Origin: Harmothoe impar
Taxonomy: Eukaryota > Annelida > Polychaeta > Phyllodocida > Polynoidae
Assembly: GCA_947462335.1 (NCBI GenBank)
Contig: OX381710.1
Location: 66,707,303 to 66,771,302, forward strand
Reading direction: 5' to 3'
DNA: 64,000 nucleotides
Position numbers and translations under genes: made by a program. A model generated the notes under the pieces. The model was not told where the DNA came from, did not search any database, and was given only the letters and a program-made list of their open reading frames with translations. The first letter of the stretch is position 1. Every line of letters starts with the position of its first letter. Shown one piece after another: positions 11,620 to 24,702 of this stretch.

Positions 11620-11890
11620 TGGTCACCTCCAGTCACGTGACCACATTTAAAAAGAAATTGGGTCACCTCTGTCACTTCCGGTCATCGCTTATCCCCCCTA
11701 AGTAGGTCAGGTGACGTCACTTCCGGTCATCTTAAGTAGGTCACTTCCGGTCACGGGGGTGTGGTCTATTATGCAAATGAGGGGTCACTTCCAGTCAAAT
11801 GGAGGCCTCTGATTGGCGGGTACACCGGAAGTGACCCATTATGCAAATGAGGGGGTCACTTCCGGTCAAATGGATGCCTCTGATTGGCTG
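11620..11890 (+). promoter_or_regulatory. Promoter-like cluster: ETS, octamer, CCAAT and CRE motifs
   Basis: Repeated CACTTCCGGTCA (ETS/GABP-type) near 11672, 11718, 11742 and 11868, plus the reverse form ACCGGAAGTGACC at 11824. Also a CRE-like TGACGTCA at 11712-11719, octamer ATGCAAAT at 11771 and 11841, and inverted CCAAT (GATTGG) at 11811 and 11882. The octamer-ETS-CCAAT block is duplicated head to tail (about 11768-11818 and 11838-11888). The composition resembles a polymerase II promoter, for instance histone-type, but no downstream coding exon is recognisable. It could instead be a transposon's internal promoter. Confidence 0.45.
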
Positions 11891-11967
11891 CAAGTCCAAT
11901 GAGTAATAAACAGTACTTAAGCATAGTCCTGTTCCGATACAAACAATACTACTGTGGTAGCATTACC

Positions 11968-12191
11968 ACGTCTGGGTTTAATGAGTTACATTGGGTTTGC
12001 TAAAGGTCCCCATTGACTCCCTCCAGTGCAGCCGCCTCTCTAATGCGATCAGTTTTGGATAGTCTTAAGGTTGGCTGGATTGGAGGAAGTTGACTGTTAT
12101 ACCAATACATATATACCTAAACGTTTTGACCTTTACAGCCCTAGTAAAAGGGACCTTTAGCAAACCCGGCGTAGCTCATTTAACCCAGACG
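11968..12191. mobile_element. MITE-like hairpin with about 43-bp imperfect terminal repeats
   Basis: The arm ACGTCTGGGTTTAATGAG...GGTCCC (11968-12010) is the reverse complement, with few mismatches, of 12150-12192. A weak third copy of the same arm lies at about 12210-12258, hinting at a second, decayed element. Confidence 0.6.
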
Positions 12192-12841
12192 TATCCTATC
12201 CTTTCAGCACTGCTATGTCTGTGTTTATGAGCTTTTACATGGTTGCTAAAGGTCCCTAATGTTACATGGTTCAGAGCCCAGAACTATAGAGATTTACATC
12301 TCAACTACGTTCTTCTCTTTACTTGGCTGTCTCTGTGTACTTCTATCAACAGCCTCTGTAGCCCAGACAGGAGAGCCCAGAACTATGGATCTAAGGATCT
12401 TGGGTTCACTTCTCTGTGGGGCTTTTAGTATTACAATGGTGGTCCACCAAGTGGGTTGCAAATGGTTATACAAAAAAGTTTCTTTTAGCTGATGGGGTCA
12501 ACTCTACTTAGATGTTTGGTGATGCACAAATACACCCCCCCCCCAATCCACCATGACACATTTCAACCCTCGTGCAGGTTGCCTCACATGTCAGTTCCTA
12601 GTGTAGGTCGCCTCTCGTAGGTCCCAAGCAATGTCACCTAATCTTTTGAGATTCCCTTTATATCCCATGTCACCTCTCTCATGGTCACTTTGCCTTTCTC
12701 ATCATCACAAAAAAATATGCTCTTCCAGGGAATAGATCCCCGTTGCTAGAGAAGTGTGTATCATATATAGAAGGGCCTAGGGGCAGCAGCAGTAAAGGGT
12801 CTGTTATGGACCCATGCTACATTCTTACAGCCATATGTTAG

Positions 12842-12917
12842 CTGTCACAGTGGCTCAGTTGGCAAGGCTTTGGGCTGAGAACCTAAAGATCCCTGGCTCG
12901 ATTCCCAATGGGGCTGA
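12842..12917 (+). repeat. tRNA-like SINE head
   Basis: A-box TGGCTCAGTTGG (12851-12862) and B-box GGCTCGATTCC (12895-12905) are at tRNA-like spacing. TCACAGT and ACTGTGA flank them and can pair, but not at canonical acceptor positions. Confidence 0.5.
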
Positions 12918-13189
12918 CTGTGAAATGTAAATGTTTATTTGCTAAGAAAGACCAGAATATTTTAGCCCCCCCCCCCTCCTCAAGAACGGTCAAAATGTTT
13001 TCCGCCTTGGGAGGGGTTGAACTGTTTTACAACCCCTTCCCCAACCCAAAAAGTGATCTTAACCAAATCCAAAACTACATATTAATATGTGAATGGCTAA
13101 CAATGTTTCGAGAGGTTTCTTTGGAGTTAAATTATGTTAAATACATAGAAAGGTTGCTGAACGTGTCACTAACAAACCTTACAAAACTG

Positions 13190-13324
13190 TGCGACAAGGT
13201 TTTCACATAAACGCTTGTTTCCAAACATTTTCAAAACGTTTCAAAACGTTTGGAAACAAACGTTTGCTACCAAACCATATACAAACGTTTTAAAACGTTC
13301 TGAAAACGTTTTTTGTTAGCTGGG
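13190..13324. mobile_element. AACGTTTT-rich MITE ending in GTTAGCTGGG
   Basis: Many AAACGTTT/AAAACGTT units are followed by a right end TTTTTTGTTAGCTGGG, the complement of the CCCAGCTAACAAAA end seen at 30146 and 42433. The left end is not clear and may be truncated. Confidence 0.5.
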
Positions 13325-13379
13325 GTGGAAGAAATACTTCAATTTACCTTATTAAGACATATAGACGCATATTAGGGTT

Positions 13380-13572
13380 GAGGCATCTGTAACAGTAATG
13401 CGAGTTCCAAAATAGCATATGGGACATAACGCATAGAAATAATTGAGTTGGCCCAGAAATTTTTTTGTCAGGCCACCACCCATATGGACCCTTTCTATTG
13501 TACCTATTTAGTAAATGTTGTGAATATTATTATTGAAGATATAGGCCCAAACATTACTGTTACGGATGCCTC
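13380..13572. mobile_element. MITE with 21-bp terminal inverted repeats
   Basis: GAGGCATCTGTAACAGTAAT at 13380 and the reverse complement at 13552-13572 match at 20 of 21 positions. The interior is AT-rich and non-coding. Confidence 0.65.
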
Positions 13573-15147
13573 GGAGACTAGTAGTTGATGAACATCTAGG
13601 GCCTAGGCGAAAAATTAAGGGTCACCAGCCCATTGAACTAAGGTTGATTATCCACATGGGGTATATAGCTAATGGGAAATGTAGTTTAGGAAAGGTTTAC
13701 AAGGTCTAGGGTGACATGGGGACCTGGTAAAACATGTGTATAGGCCTAAAAACCTTGATTTTTGCCCTTTTTTCACCTTTGGGGACCCATATATCGGAGA
13801 AAAATCACCGCACATGAAAAATTTTAATTTTTTCTGAAAGCCTAGAGTGTTTTCTAATACACAAAAAAAAATTTAAATAATTGGAACATTTATTTTTATT
13901 CTGTAGCTGTAGGAATGCAGAAAACCCACTTTCTGCATGAATTTCTGATCTGACCCAGATATTCTGGTATAGATAGATGCACATATGGAAGAAATAAAGA
14001 TGCAAATATTAACACTTGACCTATTAGGGGTGCATAGTAAATAACAATAGGGGAGGGAAGTCACGATACCGGTAAATATTCAATAATGTAAATAAGACTG
14101 TTTAATATATTATATAGGGCAATCAAGGTGCAGCGTCAACTACATACATTGTGTTGATAATATATTTACCTTCGAATATAAATATTATTCAGACTATACC
14201 AATGTGAAATATACCGTACGCTATTGTAGAAACTTACCGGCAACATGGGTTGTGAATGCACCTATTATCGCTCACAACACAGCACGCTTTCCCGTATTGC
14301 AGTCAATAAATTACTAATATTGACAGCTGCATGGTACCATAAGATATGAATAGCGATAATGAAACATATGTCTGCATCCGCATAATAATTCAAAGAACCG
14401 ACTAATGGTAGATATCCAACACTGCGTAGAAGGTATCCGATCAAGGCTGAATATGATGTCACATGGGGCTTTTCCAGGGAATTCCGTACTGGTGCGCACT
14501 ATTTGACCAAATAGGATGGGCCCCGGACAACTTTACGAGAGCTGACATTTACCGAGAGCGGTTTTAACGATATCGTCAAAATTTAACAAAGTAAAGGTAG
14601 CGCAGGCTGAGAGTGTTTCATAACGCGGTATCTCTAAAATATTTTACGATATCGCTATAAGTAAAGTTAAGATAGCTGGTTATGAAATACACTCATTTTT
14701 GACCATTTTCGCTCTCGTTAAATCGCTCTCTTTAATTTTACCGGCTATCGTAAAAAACACCAAACTTATGGAAAGGCTCTCTGGTATCATTATGATCCAA
14801 AACAGACCTTAAATATGTAATTGTGTGCTGACTTGAATCATGATAAAGTAAAGGAACAGAGGAGATGGACCCCAATGGACCCCCCTCCTCAAAAAGGTCA
14901 AAATTCCTCCCACCCCCTGCCCCAATCTGGGCAGAATTTATTTAAGATATGCTCACTTTCATCTATAGAAATGCATAGGCTTTGCCTCTGAGAAATTTAA
15001 AAAAGAAATCCTCTCAGGATATTCGTTTCGTATATGTTTCGAGACAAGACAATCTGACCACCAGTTGTGAATATAATATTTATGGTCCTTTTCATAGGGT
15101 GCGTCTGCAGTTGACCACTGGTTTATTAACAGCATAAAAAGTGTCAA
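13573..15147. other. Intergenic, one long imperfect hairpin
   Basis: No gene recognised. GAGTGTTTCATAACGCGGTA (14611-14630) pairs imperfectly with 14670-14694. Flanking ACGAGAGC/GCTCTCGT segments suggest a decayed inverted-repeat element of about 240 bp (14520-14760). Confidence 0.45.
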
Positions 15148-15149
15148 TA

Positions 15150-17260
15150 CCCAGCCAACATTGCTTCGTGGGACCCATATGTGCTTTTACGTGGGCAAGC
15201 TGATTGGTCCATATCTGGGTTATGGTCCTTTTTGTCCAGGGCTACCAGTGGGATTCCAGGTGGGCCAGCCCAGATTCAAAATATCCAACTATGATGACCA
15301 GTGGAAAGGTGTCTACCATCTGGACCTCTTAATTCTGCTTTAACTAGATTTATATGGCATGCATCTTTATACCTAATGGATCTTAATAGAAGGACAGGTG
15401 CATTGTCTGATTCATAATACATTGGACCCATATTTAAATACTTATATCTAAAGATGATCATTCTCTTTAGTCGAGAAAAGGGGAACAATCAACTTTGATG
15501 ACACCTGGTATCACACAGTGCAGGTATTTGTGTGATGCAGTGTCACCTAGTTTCACTTCTGGCACACACTCACACATCTTCAAACATTACTATTATCACT
15601 TAGTTAGGTAGAAATAGTACAGGGTTTTGACACCAGGTGCCACCTTTGTTGTTCCCTGATATTGTCATGGGTAAAGTGGAATCATTATCATGGTGTATAA
15701 CCATGATACAATGTTATCGATGTATATAAGACCTGGCCATACACCTCTAATGCTACCAAGTTTCATTAGATATTGAGATACAGTCAACTCCCTCAAATAC
15801 GACCACCCTTAGGACTTTCCAAAAGTGGTCGCAATAGAGGGGTGGTCGCATTAGAGGAAGTAAGCTCTTGAGTTCCGGGAAATTCATGATAGAGCCTTAA
15901 TTGTTTGTCAACGTTTTGCCATAGGAGGTAACTAGTAATTAAAACATAATTTATATAGGTTATTTATATATTACACATGTTGATATGGAGGGGAGCGTGC
16001 CATGTTTTATATAATTTAAAGAGCACATCCCCCTCCCCCCTGTCACTTCATCTTAAATATATGTCGGGTGGAATAAAAGGTAGAAACACCCGCTGCCTCT
16101 GAATGTGACGTTGGGGAGGAGGGGGGGGGGGGGGTTAGAAGGAGAGCATCAAAGTCCCTTGCCTCAGCCAACCCACCCTACTGGAGTACCCCCTCCCCCT
16201 CCCACCTAGCCAAGGGCGGGGGAGGGCACGGACTTCTGGTGGTGGTGGGGGGGGGTGCTTTGACACCTGTAGTAAGGGAACAATAAGTGTGTGTTATAAC
16301 TCACAACATCCGAGTCTCTTGAGTGAAAGCTGCCATGGCCATGATGTGGAGGGGGGAGGGGAGGAGGAGTAATAATTACCACCAGGCCTTTGTGTGGTTC
16401 AATAATCGCCTCTAAACATCCAATTAATTCTCTGTTTTTGTTTTGTTTTAGTGGTCGCATTAGAGGAAGAATATGTGATTTCGGACTGAAATTTTAGTGG
16501 TCGCAGGGTGAGGTGGTCGCATTAGAGGGGTGGTCGCATTAGAGGAAGTTTTTTACATTGAAACAAAGGGAAAAATGGTTGGGACTTTCAAATAATGGTC
16601 TTAATGGCGGGGTGGTCGCACTGGAGGGGTGGTCGTTAAGTGAGAGTTGACTGTACATGCCATGTGATTTTGATTAAACTGGTAATTAGAGAGACAGACT
16701 TTAGACACCTATCCTCTGGTAATCTTATTTGTATAAAGGTCTAACCTTCCTCAACATATGAACATAGTTAATGGTTGGCATGAATTGTACACAACTGCAT
16801 CATGCCTACGCTACCATGGTAGAAGTCTTGGTGAATGAATCAGCACACTCAATAGTGCACAAACAGATTTCTGCCATGGTGCCCTATGCCAACTTCTACT
16901 CAATATCAGGAGTATTACAAATATAACTCTCTACATTTCTTTTTCCGAAAGAATAAAAAAAAAGTGAAAAAACATGGTCCGAATAGTTTTTGTGCCAGGG
17001 TATATAATGCTGTGTGAGTATGTTTGAATATGTGTGAATATGTGTGAATGTGTGCCATTTCTTGTCCTATGGTGTCTAGTGTCATATTGTGTCAATCAGT
17101 TACATGGAACAACAGTCACACAAGGTGCACGTTCCAGACACTAACTCAAACTAATTTGCTGGTTGGTAGCCCTGGACAAAAAGGACCCTAACCCAGATAT
17201 TGGCAAGCCCAGCTGGCCCAAGTAAAACACATATGGGCCCTGGGATCAATGCTGACTGGG
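15150..17260. mobile_element. 2.1 kb TA-flanked element with CCCAGYCARCATTG ends
   Basis: The left end CCCAGCCAACATTG (15150) and right end CAATGCTGACTGGG (17247-17260) are inverted repeats, each bordered by TA (15148-15149, 17261-17262). Similarity between the arms extends imperfectly over about 110-125 bp, including CCATATGTG and TCCTTTTTGTCCAGGGCTAC. The core 15298-17160 is a diverged copy of 23754-24702 interrupted by another element at 15781-16653. No transposase frame is present, so it would be non-autonomous, Tc1/mariner-like by its TA target. Confidence 0.65.
15781..16653. mobile_element. Nested pogo/Tigger-type non-autonomous element
   Basis: Ends are CAGTCAACTCCCTCAAATAC and the inverse, GTTAAGTGAGAGTTGACTG, flanked by TA on both sides. 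The related copy at about 24190 lacks the insertion, so its borders are supported by an empty site. The interior carries several GGTGGTCGCATTAGAGG units and a G run (about 16118-16135). There is no transposase. Confidence 0.8.
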
Positions 17261-17440
17261 TATAGTCATATTAATGAATAATAATTCATGCACTGAATGA
17301 GTTTGTGCATATATCCATATTGATAAGTGATATGAGTTTGTAGAGCGTTTGTAGCTCTGGAATGCAGTAGACTGCTTGGGTTGTTGGTCCATGTAAAGTC
17401 ATTGTTTCAACTCATTTAGGGAAGAACATACAGAAAAGAA

Positions 17441-17624
17441 GTAGAATCACTGTGACTCCCGACTTGATCACTGAGGTAACTCTCCCCAGGACTCTAACGT
17501 GACTCCTTAAAATTAGCAGGACTCTAAAATGACTCTGTTCTAAGACTCCCTAATGATTGGGAGTCACTTTAGAGTTGTGGGGAGAGTTACCTCAGTGATC
17601 GGGGCTGGAGTTACAGTGATTCTA
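17441..17624. mobile_element. Hairpin MITE with about 45-bp terminal repeats
   Basis: GTAGAATCACTGTGACTCCC...CTCTCCCC (17441-17488) is inverted at 17579-17624. The interior also pairs (CTCTAACGTGACTCC with GGGAGTCACTTTAGAG), so nearly the whole element folds. Confidence 0.75.
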
Positions 17625-19855
17625 CATCTTCTCTCTGTGAACTTAAAACATATTCACCCGTATGTGTATATTCATAATTAAATCTTATATTTGATAATCC
17701 ATGTAATGTATTCATAGCTGGGTGGAATCAGCCGAATAAAGAATGGAATTATTACCTCTACATTGGTTTATCATTCAGTCATCAGTACATGACATGAGGA
17801 TCCATCTCTAGCTTTGTTTGTCATAATTGGACAATTGCATGTTCATAAATGAATAAGTTACAAGTATATATTTAATCCAAGGCAACAGTTTGTGATATAT
17901 TATGACAATATCAGTAGAACCATGTCACAGTATTGATCGACATAGGTTATAAATTAATCAGACTATTTATGTCTATGCATAATAATGCTCTGTAAAGCGG
18001 GCTTTTTCTGTAGCTGAGTTTATAGTCATTAGGGTAATTAAATAATTGATTCACAACTGTTAGAGGAACGAGTGACTCTCCCATTTGTAATGGCTCTTTA
18101 AATGTTAATGCTAAAGTCCTTTCCACCATGCACCTCTGAGTATAGGTATCGATGTACTAGGAGTATGAGTTGGAGGTCGGAACGCACATCTAGGTAATCT
18201 ACATTACTTTTCTTATCAGTGTGTATGATCTTAGAAGTATAATCTTATATGCATTGGTAGACCTTGAGTATACATAGAGAATGATAGGTGGCAGCGCCAC
18301 TGGGGGATGGCTGAGTTGTGGAAGGAAATGGGGATTTGGGGGCAGAGTCCCCAATATAGAATAAAAGATAATGGGTGTTAGGGGTTTGCCCGCGATAGTA
18401 CAATTATTTAGCACCAAACAATAGTGCTGTAAAATAGAAGTATAGGGTAAACTGTCTTTGAGTCGGCCATGTACCTTGAGTCGGCCATTTCGCTTGGGTT
18501 TTTGTACCAATTTGAAGTAATCAATGATTATTTTATTGGATTTCACCATATTTATATTGGTACAATATAGACAAATACAGCACATGCTATTTTACCATTT
18601 TTGGAAATACAGATCTAGTCTCCCCCACTGTCAGTCAAAAATACCACACTTTTGGTAATATTATGCATTTGGAGCTGTGTTTCTGATATTTTGCCAGCCA
18701 CTTTGACATGAAGTGGAAGTAATAAATGAAGTGATATTTGCTATAGTGTGATTTGGTCAAGGAATACAGTTAGCCATAACTAAAATTGGTTAATGTATTA
18801 AATTTACACTCTGTCTGACATCACTCAAGAAGAAATTTACCCTTTCCTTGCATTTAGTACAAAAATATACAATCTAGTCTGTAGCAGCTGACTGATAATA
18901 TGTTGTGGCTGACTCAAGGTACTACAGTGGTTGACTCATGGTACTTGTAAAGAAAAAATAAAACTCTTATGTAGTGCAAGCCTATAATGCCTCATGGGCA
19001 TGAATATGGAAGTTGTAGCCTTATTGGCTGGAAAGTCCAATATGCCAGGATAACTATCATATCAATTCTGATAATGCCCCTACTTGTTAGCCGAATACAG
19101 TAGAGTTCCTAGAATAATGGACAAATTGAACAGAGGTCCAAGTCGTTGACTCATGGGCACTTTAGGACACTTTACCCTAGGTGAGTGTATGTTGACCAAT
19201 GGTGATCATCACATAATGCACATTTTTAGATAATAGGCTTAAGATTATCCAGACGATGTATTTCCGCACACCCATGTGGGCGAGTATGGACGCGCGTTAT
19301 TAACCCCTTAGTAAGCCTACTCAACAATTCCAAATAATAGAGTTTTAGTCCCTGACACCTATAACACCCTGCTATCTCCCTCCCCCCCCACCCCCTCTCT
19401 TTCCCTCGCTCTGTGATCAAACGTCTCTGTATAGTTCCTATGCATTACAGTATAACCAACATCTCCCTGTTCCTATAATTATACACCCGGAATACATTCC
19501 CCCAACTTTTTTTGCCTTATTCGATCCATCGAATAGGATGGGAGTGACCCCCATAAAGACTTTGGCCTTAAATAACGGGTGTACGACCTACTCACATGCA
19601 GGCAGAGCACTATTGGGGTCCCAGTCCTGATTTGAGTTGGACTGGTATATAGTCTGGCCAGCTGTTGTTCACATATGGCACTATTGTCTAAAGTCAACAA
19701 GTTGTGTATATAGTGTGTGGGTGATTGTGAATAGAACTAAGAAGCAGAACCTGAAGATGGATCAGCAGCCAATGTGAGTTTTACGAGGTAGGACCCTTTC
19801 CAATTTACCCAGCCGCAGGAAGTTTGAAAACCAATATGTCTATAGTATATGTCAA
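17625..19855. other. Intergenic, no supported feature
   Basis: AT-rich sequence. A 128-codon minus-strand frame at 18199-18585 has no recognisable domain and overlaps a GGGGGCAGAGTCCCC palindrome typical of repeats, so I do not call it. Confidence 0.4.
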
Positions 19856-19935
19856 TTCATTTCAATTCATTTCAAAGATTTTTATTTCACCTGCAACTGA
19901 CAGGAACAAGTCCTGTATTTTGTCAGTTGCAGCAA
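19855..19935 (-). mobile_element. Possible L2/CR1-type LINE 3' end
   Basis: On the minus strand a hairpin (CTGCAACTGACA with TGTCAGTTGCAG, 19893-19933) is followed by AATAAA-like sequence and a repeating tail (TGAAATGAAT twice). A 3' terminal hairpin plus a short tandem tail is typical of L2/CR1-like retrotransposons. No reverse transcriptase frame is left. Confidence 0.4.
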
Positions 19936-21709
19936 ATTGGAGATATGTTTATGCATGTAGAAAGCATTTGCTATTATACAGTTAGCATCATTTTATAGAT
20001 GCAAGTTTTCTTCGACATTATTTAAGAGAATAACAATAACGTGGTCATGTTCCTATTTGTTAGTGTGTGAGTGGTCATGTATATTTTCATTAATATTAAT
20101 ATGGGTTCTTAGTCAATTCTGAGTAGGTATAAACAGACACATTAATATCTTATAATCTCACCTCTAACATGAATGGCATTGCACACATGTCTACAGGCTG
20201 ATATGCATAATGCACACTGTTTGTCTATTTGTGTAGTTCGAAATTACATACAGACATAATAAATTATGTGGCTGTGTTAAACATGCTAAAAGATAACAGC
20301 TTAGACTTTAAACACATTCAATGTAAATATCTAGATATTATGTTTAGGTATTTACTCATTAAACACACATGTTTAGATATCAAACACTTGTAGTTTAGTT
20401 CATTAGGTGGCAGTTACGCTCATAGAAGTACTTTTCTGGCTGATATAGAGATACCTATTTTGTGGAATATAAAAACATATATACAGCAATGTTCTCACAG
20501 TCATCATGTTGTACATACCCATTGGTTACTTTCTGTTGGTTATTATAGGTAATTTATAATGTGATGACACTGAGTGTGAGTGTTATGAAGTTATATCTAC
20601 TCCCTAGCATACTATAATACGTATAAGCATATATATAGAACTATAATCAAATACCATACCACATCATAGAACTAAACATTTTCCAGACTTAAAACACAAT
20701 GGTTATACCTAAACATGGCATTATCTTAACATGAATTTAAACATGCTTTATCTAAACAATATTCAGAAATTAAACATTAAAATTTTGTGGATCGACACGT
20801 GGAAAGAGACCTTGTTTAGTTCTGGTTTTAGCCACCAGAAGGCATCAGAATGGCAAAATAGTGAAAGATGTCCAAAAATGCTTAAGGGTAATTCCTTATG
20901 GCGAATACAGTCTACTGAGAATTATTCCATCTTTGATGCTAACCTTCCATATTTGGAATGTAAATGGAATGTTTTCTATGGGAAATTGGCACATATGACA
21001 CTTCCTGGTTGCCATGGAAACCATTCTATTTTTTTCTAAATGGCACATTTTGGCCCTAGTTTCTTGAGAATTCCATCAGTTACTCAAAACTTAAAACAGA
21101 CCTGGAACTAAATCTACATTACATATTCACAATTATTTAGGTAATTCTTTTTAGTAAATCTGATGTTTTCATCATTTCAAGTAGTTATAAATTATGGGAA
21201 ACAGTGGATTTACAGCTTATCTATCATTTTCAGTTATGAGTAACAACTCATGTTCGAGATATGATTTCCACAAAACGTGTTTAGAAATGTGGGACAGGAG
21301 AGTGTTTAGAAAAGTGTTTAGAAAAGAGACCTACACACATAAATATGTTTATTGGCCAAGAACACATGTGGAAAAAACCTTGAATAAGCGCCTATCTTGT
21401 ACAATTGCCAGGGTCAGCAGCCCAGTGCATTATCACAGCGGTACGGTCTGCAACAGACCAACATATACACATATAAACCAAGAATGCATGTGGTATTGTA
21501 ACAACCCATGTGTCGCGATAATGCCTCTGGAATTAAGATAGCGCCAGTTTTGTACACAGAGAAAAGTAGAGGAGTTACCACGACTCTGACAGCCAGAGTC
21601 ATACTTTATTTCCCACATGACACCTGTAGAGGAGAGTTAAATGAGTTTGACTCTCCATTCCTGAAGAGTCAACAGCAGTCGACCCATCAAAAGAGGGGGA
21701 GTCAAAACC
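19936..21709. other. Intergenic with TTTAAACATG-type repeats
   Basis: Motifs such as TTTAAACA, AAACATG and GTGTTTAGA recur between 20270 and 21320, reminiscent of subterminal repeats of a DNA transposon. Terminal ends were not identified. No gene supported. Confidence 0.3.
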
Positions 21710-21876
21710 CAGGGGCGGACCCAGGAATTTGAAAAGGGGGGGTCCACCAAACACCAAAGTACCGAAAAGTGACGCGCCGTGACTCGCGGCGGATCAAATT
21801 ATCATTAAAAAATTTAAATTTTTTTCCAAAAGGGGGGGTCCTGACCCCCAGAACCCCCCCTCTGGATTCGCCCCTG
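21710..21876. mobile_element. MITE with CAGGGGCGGAYCCAG ends
   Basis: Starts CAGGGGCGGACCCAGGAATT and ends CTGGATTCGCCCCTG, inverted ends with two mismatches. Flanked by AAACC on both sides (21705-21709 and 21877-21881), a likely target-site duplication. The interior is G-run, AT, C-run. Confidence 0.75.
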
Positions 21877-22683
21877 AAACCAGTACTTGGATATATGAGT
21901 ACTGAGTAGCATGCAGGTAAGGTGGATGGTATAATTATGCAAGAGTAGAGTGGGGGCAATAAGTGTACATAATCAATAGACAGGCCAGATGAGGCCTGTG
22001 AGAGAGGTGAGGAGGTGAGTTTGCTGACCAAGGAGAGGTCAATAACAAGACCTGTTTTCATGTCCACTCTTTCTTATGTGAGAAGGCTAAGTCGTATCTG
22101 CCTCACACTACATTCTGGAGACCATTGGCCACATACATCAAATTAGATGCCAACATCATCTATAGATCCATATGCAGTACTTAGTAGGCAGTGCCATACA
22201 TTAGGCCTATCTATATCTAAGATAGTTAGTGCCTAGCCTTATGGTTATTTCCCTTACCCACAAATATGGTGACTAAGCTCTATACTGTTGATGTTCTTAG
22301 GATGTATTGTACATATCGTCAAATTTAATTCAGATAAGTTAACTGGAAAAGCTTTTTCCATTGAGATCATTTAATCATATTATTTGGACATAGTGGACCT
22401 TTCTATAAAGAATGAAAACGGTATGGCATGTAACACGTGTCTGGTTCTATTTGAACCTTTTATTGTTTGTAGTCTCAGCATCCCTCTATATGAGGGGCAA
22501 CTTTAAAGGTCGATCTTTCTTTCTTAATTTTCTTGATATCTAACCTGATCTTCTTCTTTGTGACCAGGAAGTTCTTAGGGGTTGAAGCGGCAAGATCGAC
22601 TGAAGGCAGGAGATGTCATTCTCCTCTTACTTCAAGCCCCCTCTACCTTACATTTTGTGGATATACTCACGAGGGAGCGTCGA

Positions 22684-22760
22684 CAAGAAAATCTTTCCAA
22701 TCTTAAAATCTTTCCAATCTTAAAATCAATAATCTTAAAATCAATAATCTTAAAGCTAGA
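22684..22760. repeat. Short tandem repeats of TTAAAATC type
   Basis: AATCTTTCCAATCTTAAA occurs twice, then ATCAATAATCTTAAA twice. Confidence 0.7.
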
Positions 22761-22823
22761 CCAAAGCACTACCATCTTGGGGTGTAATGCACACTGTGGG
22801 CCCCGTCCTGCCTCATGCAAATA

Positions 22824-23010
22824 CGGGATAGCTCTCCCAGGTACGCGGACAAACGTTTACAGCACAATCTTAATCTTACATTTTAAAATGTCTCAATCTC
22901 AGGCAGAAAGAAAAAGATTAAGACTAATTTTAAGATAATTAAGACGATCGTAATTCTGTGTTAAGATTGCACTGTTAACGTTTGTCCGCGCACCTAGGAG
23001 AGCTATCCCG
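22824..23010. mobile_element. MITE-like hairpin with about 49-bp terminal repeats
   Basis: CGGGATAGCTCTCCCAGGTA... (22824-22873) is inverted at 22961-23010 with only a few mismatches, including the shared GCGCGGACAAACGTT core. The middle is AT-rich. Confidence 0.75.
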
Positions 23011-23753
23011 GGCGTGCCCTTCACATAGCAATGGTAGACTATGGTAGGCCTTCGGGGTAGGCCTACATCAGTAAAGCTAAAGGCAATTGGGTTTGGTTAT
23101 GGGTGTGTTATCATTTTTCCCCCAAAAAAGGAGAAAATGAAAGAACCAGGGGTTGATATATACAATAATATTACTAGTGCTAGTAGTCACTAGTGGGACC
23201 ATCTTACCAGTATGCAAGGTGATCGTGGCCAGCGATGATCTTAAATAAATTTAATAATCTTAAATGTCTCCGGGCTCATTGTTTTGATGAGTCTGAACCC
23301 AGCAAATTAGTTCCAGATTGTTTCACCCCTGGAACTGTGTGCTCGTTCCGTGCATTTTGTGTGACATGTATACCATGTAACAGACTCACACACACTGACA
23401 CAGTGTTCCATGGAGCAGATTCACACAGTTCTGACAGATTTTTAAAAAGTTTATTCACACAAATGACAAAATATATAATGCCCTAAACCAAAATGTTTAG
23501 TCATGTATTTTGATTTTAATTATGAATTACTAAAAAAGATAGGAAATACTGTAATACTTTTTACAACCAGCAGTATTTGACATAGATAGTCATATCACAC
23601 TATTGGTGTGTGTGCTGCTGGTTTGTACAAACTTATTTGATCAGGTTCCTAGCATTTCAACATAGGGCTGATGAATATATGTACCATTATAACCATCAAC
23701 ATTAGAGTTCACATGAGCAGCAGGAGATAGCCAGGCTTTTATCTCAACATGAT

Positions 23754-24702
23754 TACCAGAGGAAAGGTGTCTAGCATCTGGACCTCTTAATGCTGCTTTC
23801 ATTAAAATGATATGGCATCTATTTATATACATAATGAATGTTAATAGAAGGACAGGTGCATTGTGTGATTCACAATACATTGGGACCCTGTTTAGATACT
23901 TATAGCGAAGGGGTACAATCAACTTTGATGACACCTGGTGTCACACATAACAGGTATTTGTGTGATGCAGTGTCACCTAGTTTCCCTTCTCGCACACACT
24001 CACACATCTTCAAACATAACCATTATCACTTTGTCAGGTTGGAATAGTGCATGGTTTTGACACCAGGTGTCATCTTTGTTGTTCCTTGTTATTCTCATGG
24101 GTGAAATGGAATCATTTTCATTGTTTACAACCATAATAACATGTTGTCAATGCAACTTAGACCTAGCTATACACCTCTAATTCTATCAAGTTCCATTAGT
24201 GATTGAAAAACACACCATATGATTTGATTAAAGCGGCATGAAGAGGAGCCTCTGGTAATCTTGTTTAGATAAAGCTCTGACCTTTTGTTACATGTGTATA
24301 CAGCTGATAATTGGCATGAATTGTACACAACATCATCAGGCCTACACTACCATGGTAGGGATCTTGTTGAATGAGATAGTATGCCCATATACAGCAGTGA
24401 GTGCACTAACAGATTTCTGCCATGGTGCCCTATGCCAACTTCTAAATATAATGAGTATTACAAACTAAACAGACTTTCATTTCTTTTTCAAAAAAATCAA
24501 AAAAGTGAAACGATATGGTTGGAAACATTTTTGTGCCATGGTACATGATGCTGTGTGAATATGTGTGAATTTGTTTGAATATGTGTGAGTATGTGCCACT
24601 TCTTGTCCTATGGGGTATGGTGTCATATTGTGCCAATTAGTTCCATAGGACAACAGTCACACAAAGTCCACGTTCCAGAAACTAAGTAAAACTAATTTGC
24701 TG
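23754..24702 (+). repeat. Dispersed repeat, uninterrupted relative of 15298-17160
   Basis: Roughly 80 percent similar by eye to 15298-15780 joined to 16660-17160. It therefore gives the empty site for the element nested at 15781. It contains 'acactcacacatcttcaaac' and GTGTGAATATGTGTGAAT-type short repeats. No gene. Confidence 0.7.

Noticed and set aside
18199..18585. 128-codon minus-strand frame
   Set aside because: No domain, AT-rich composition, and it overlaps a palindromic repeat-like segment.
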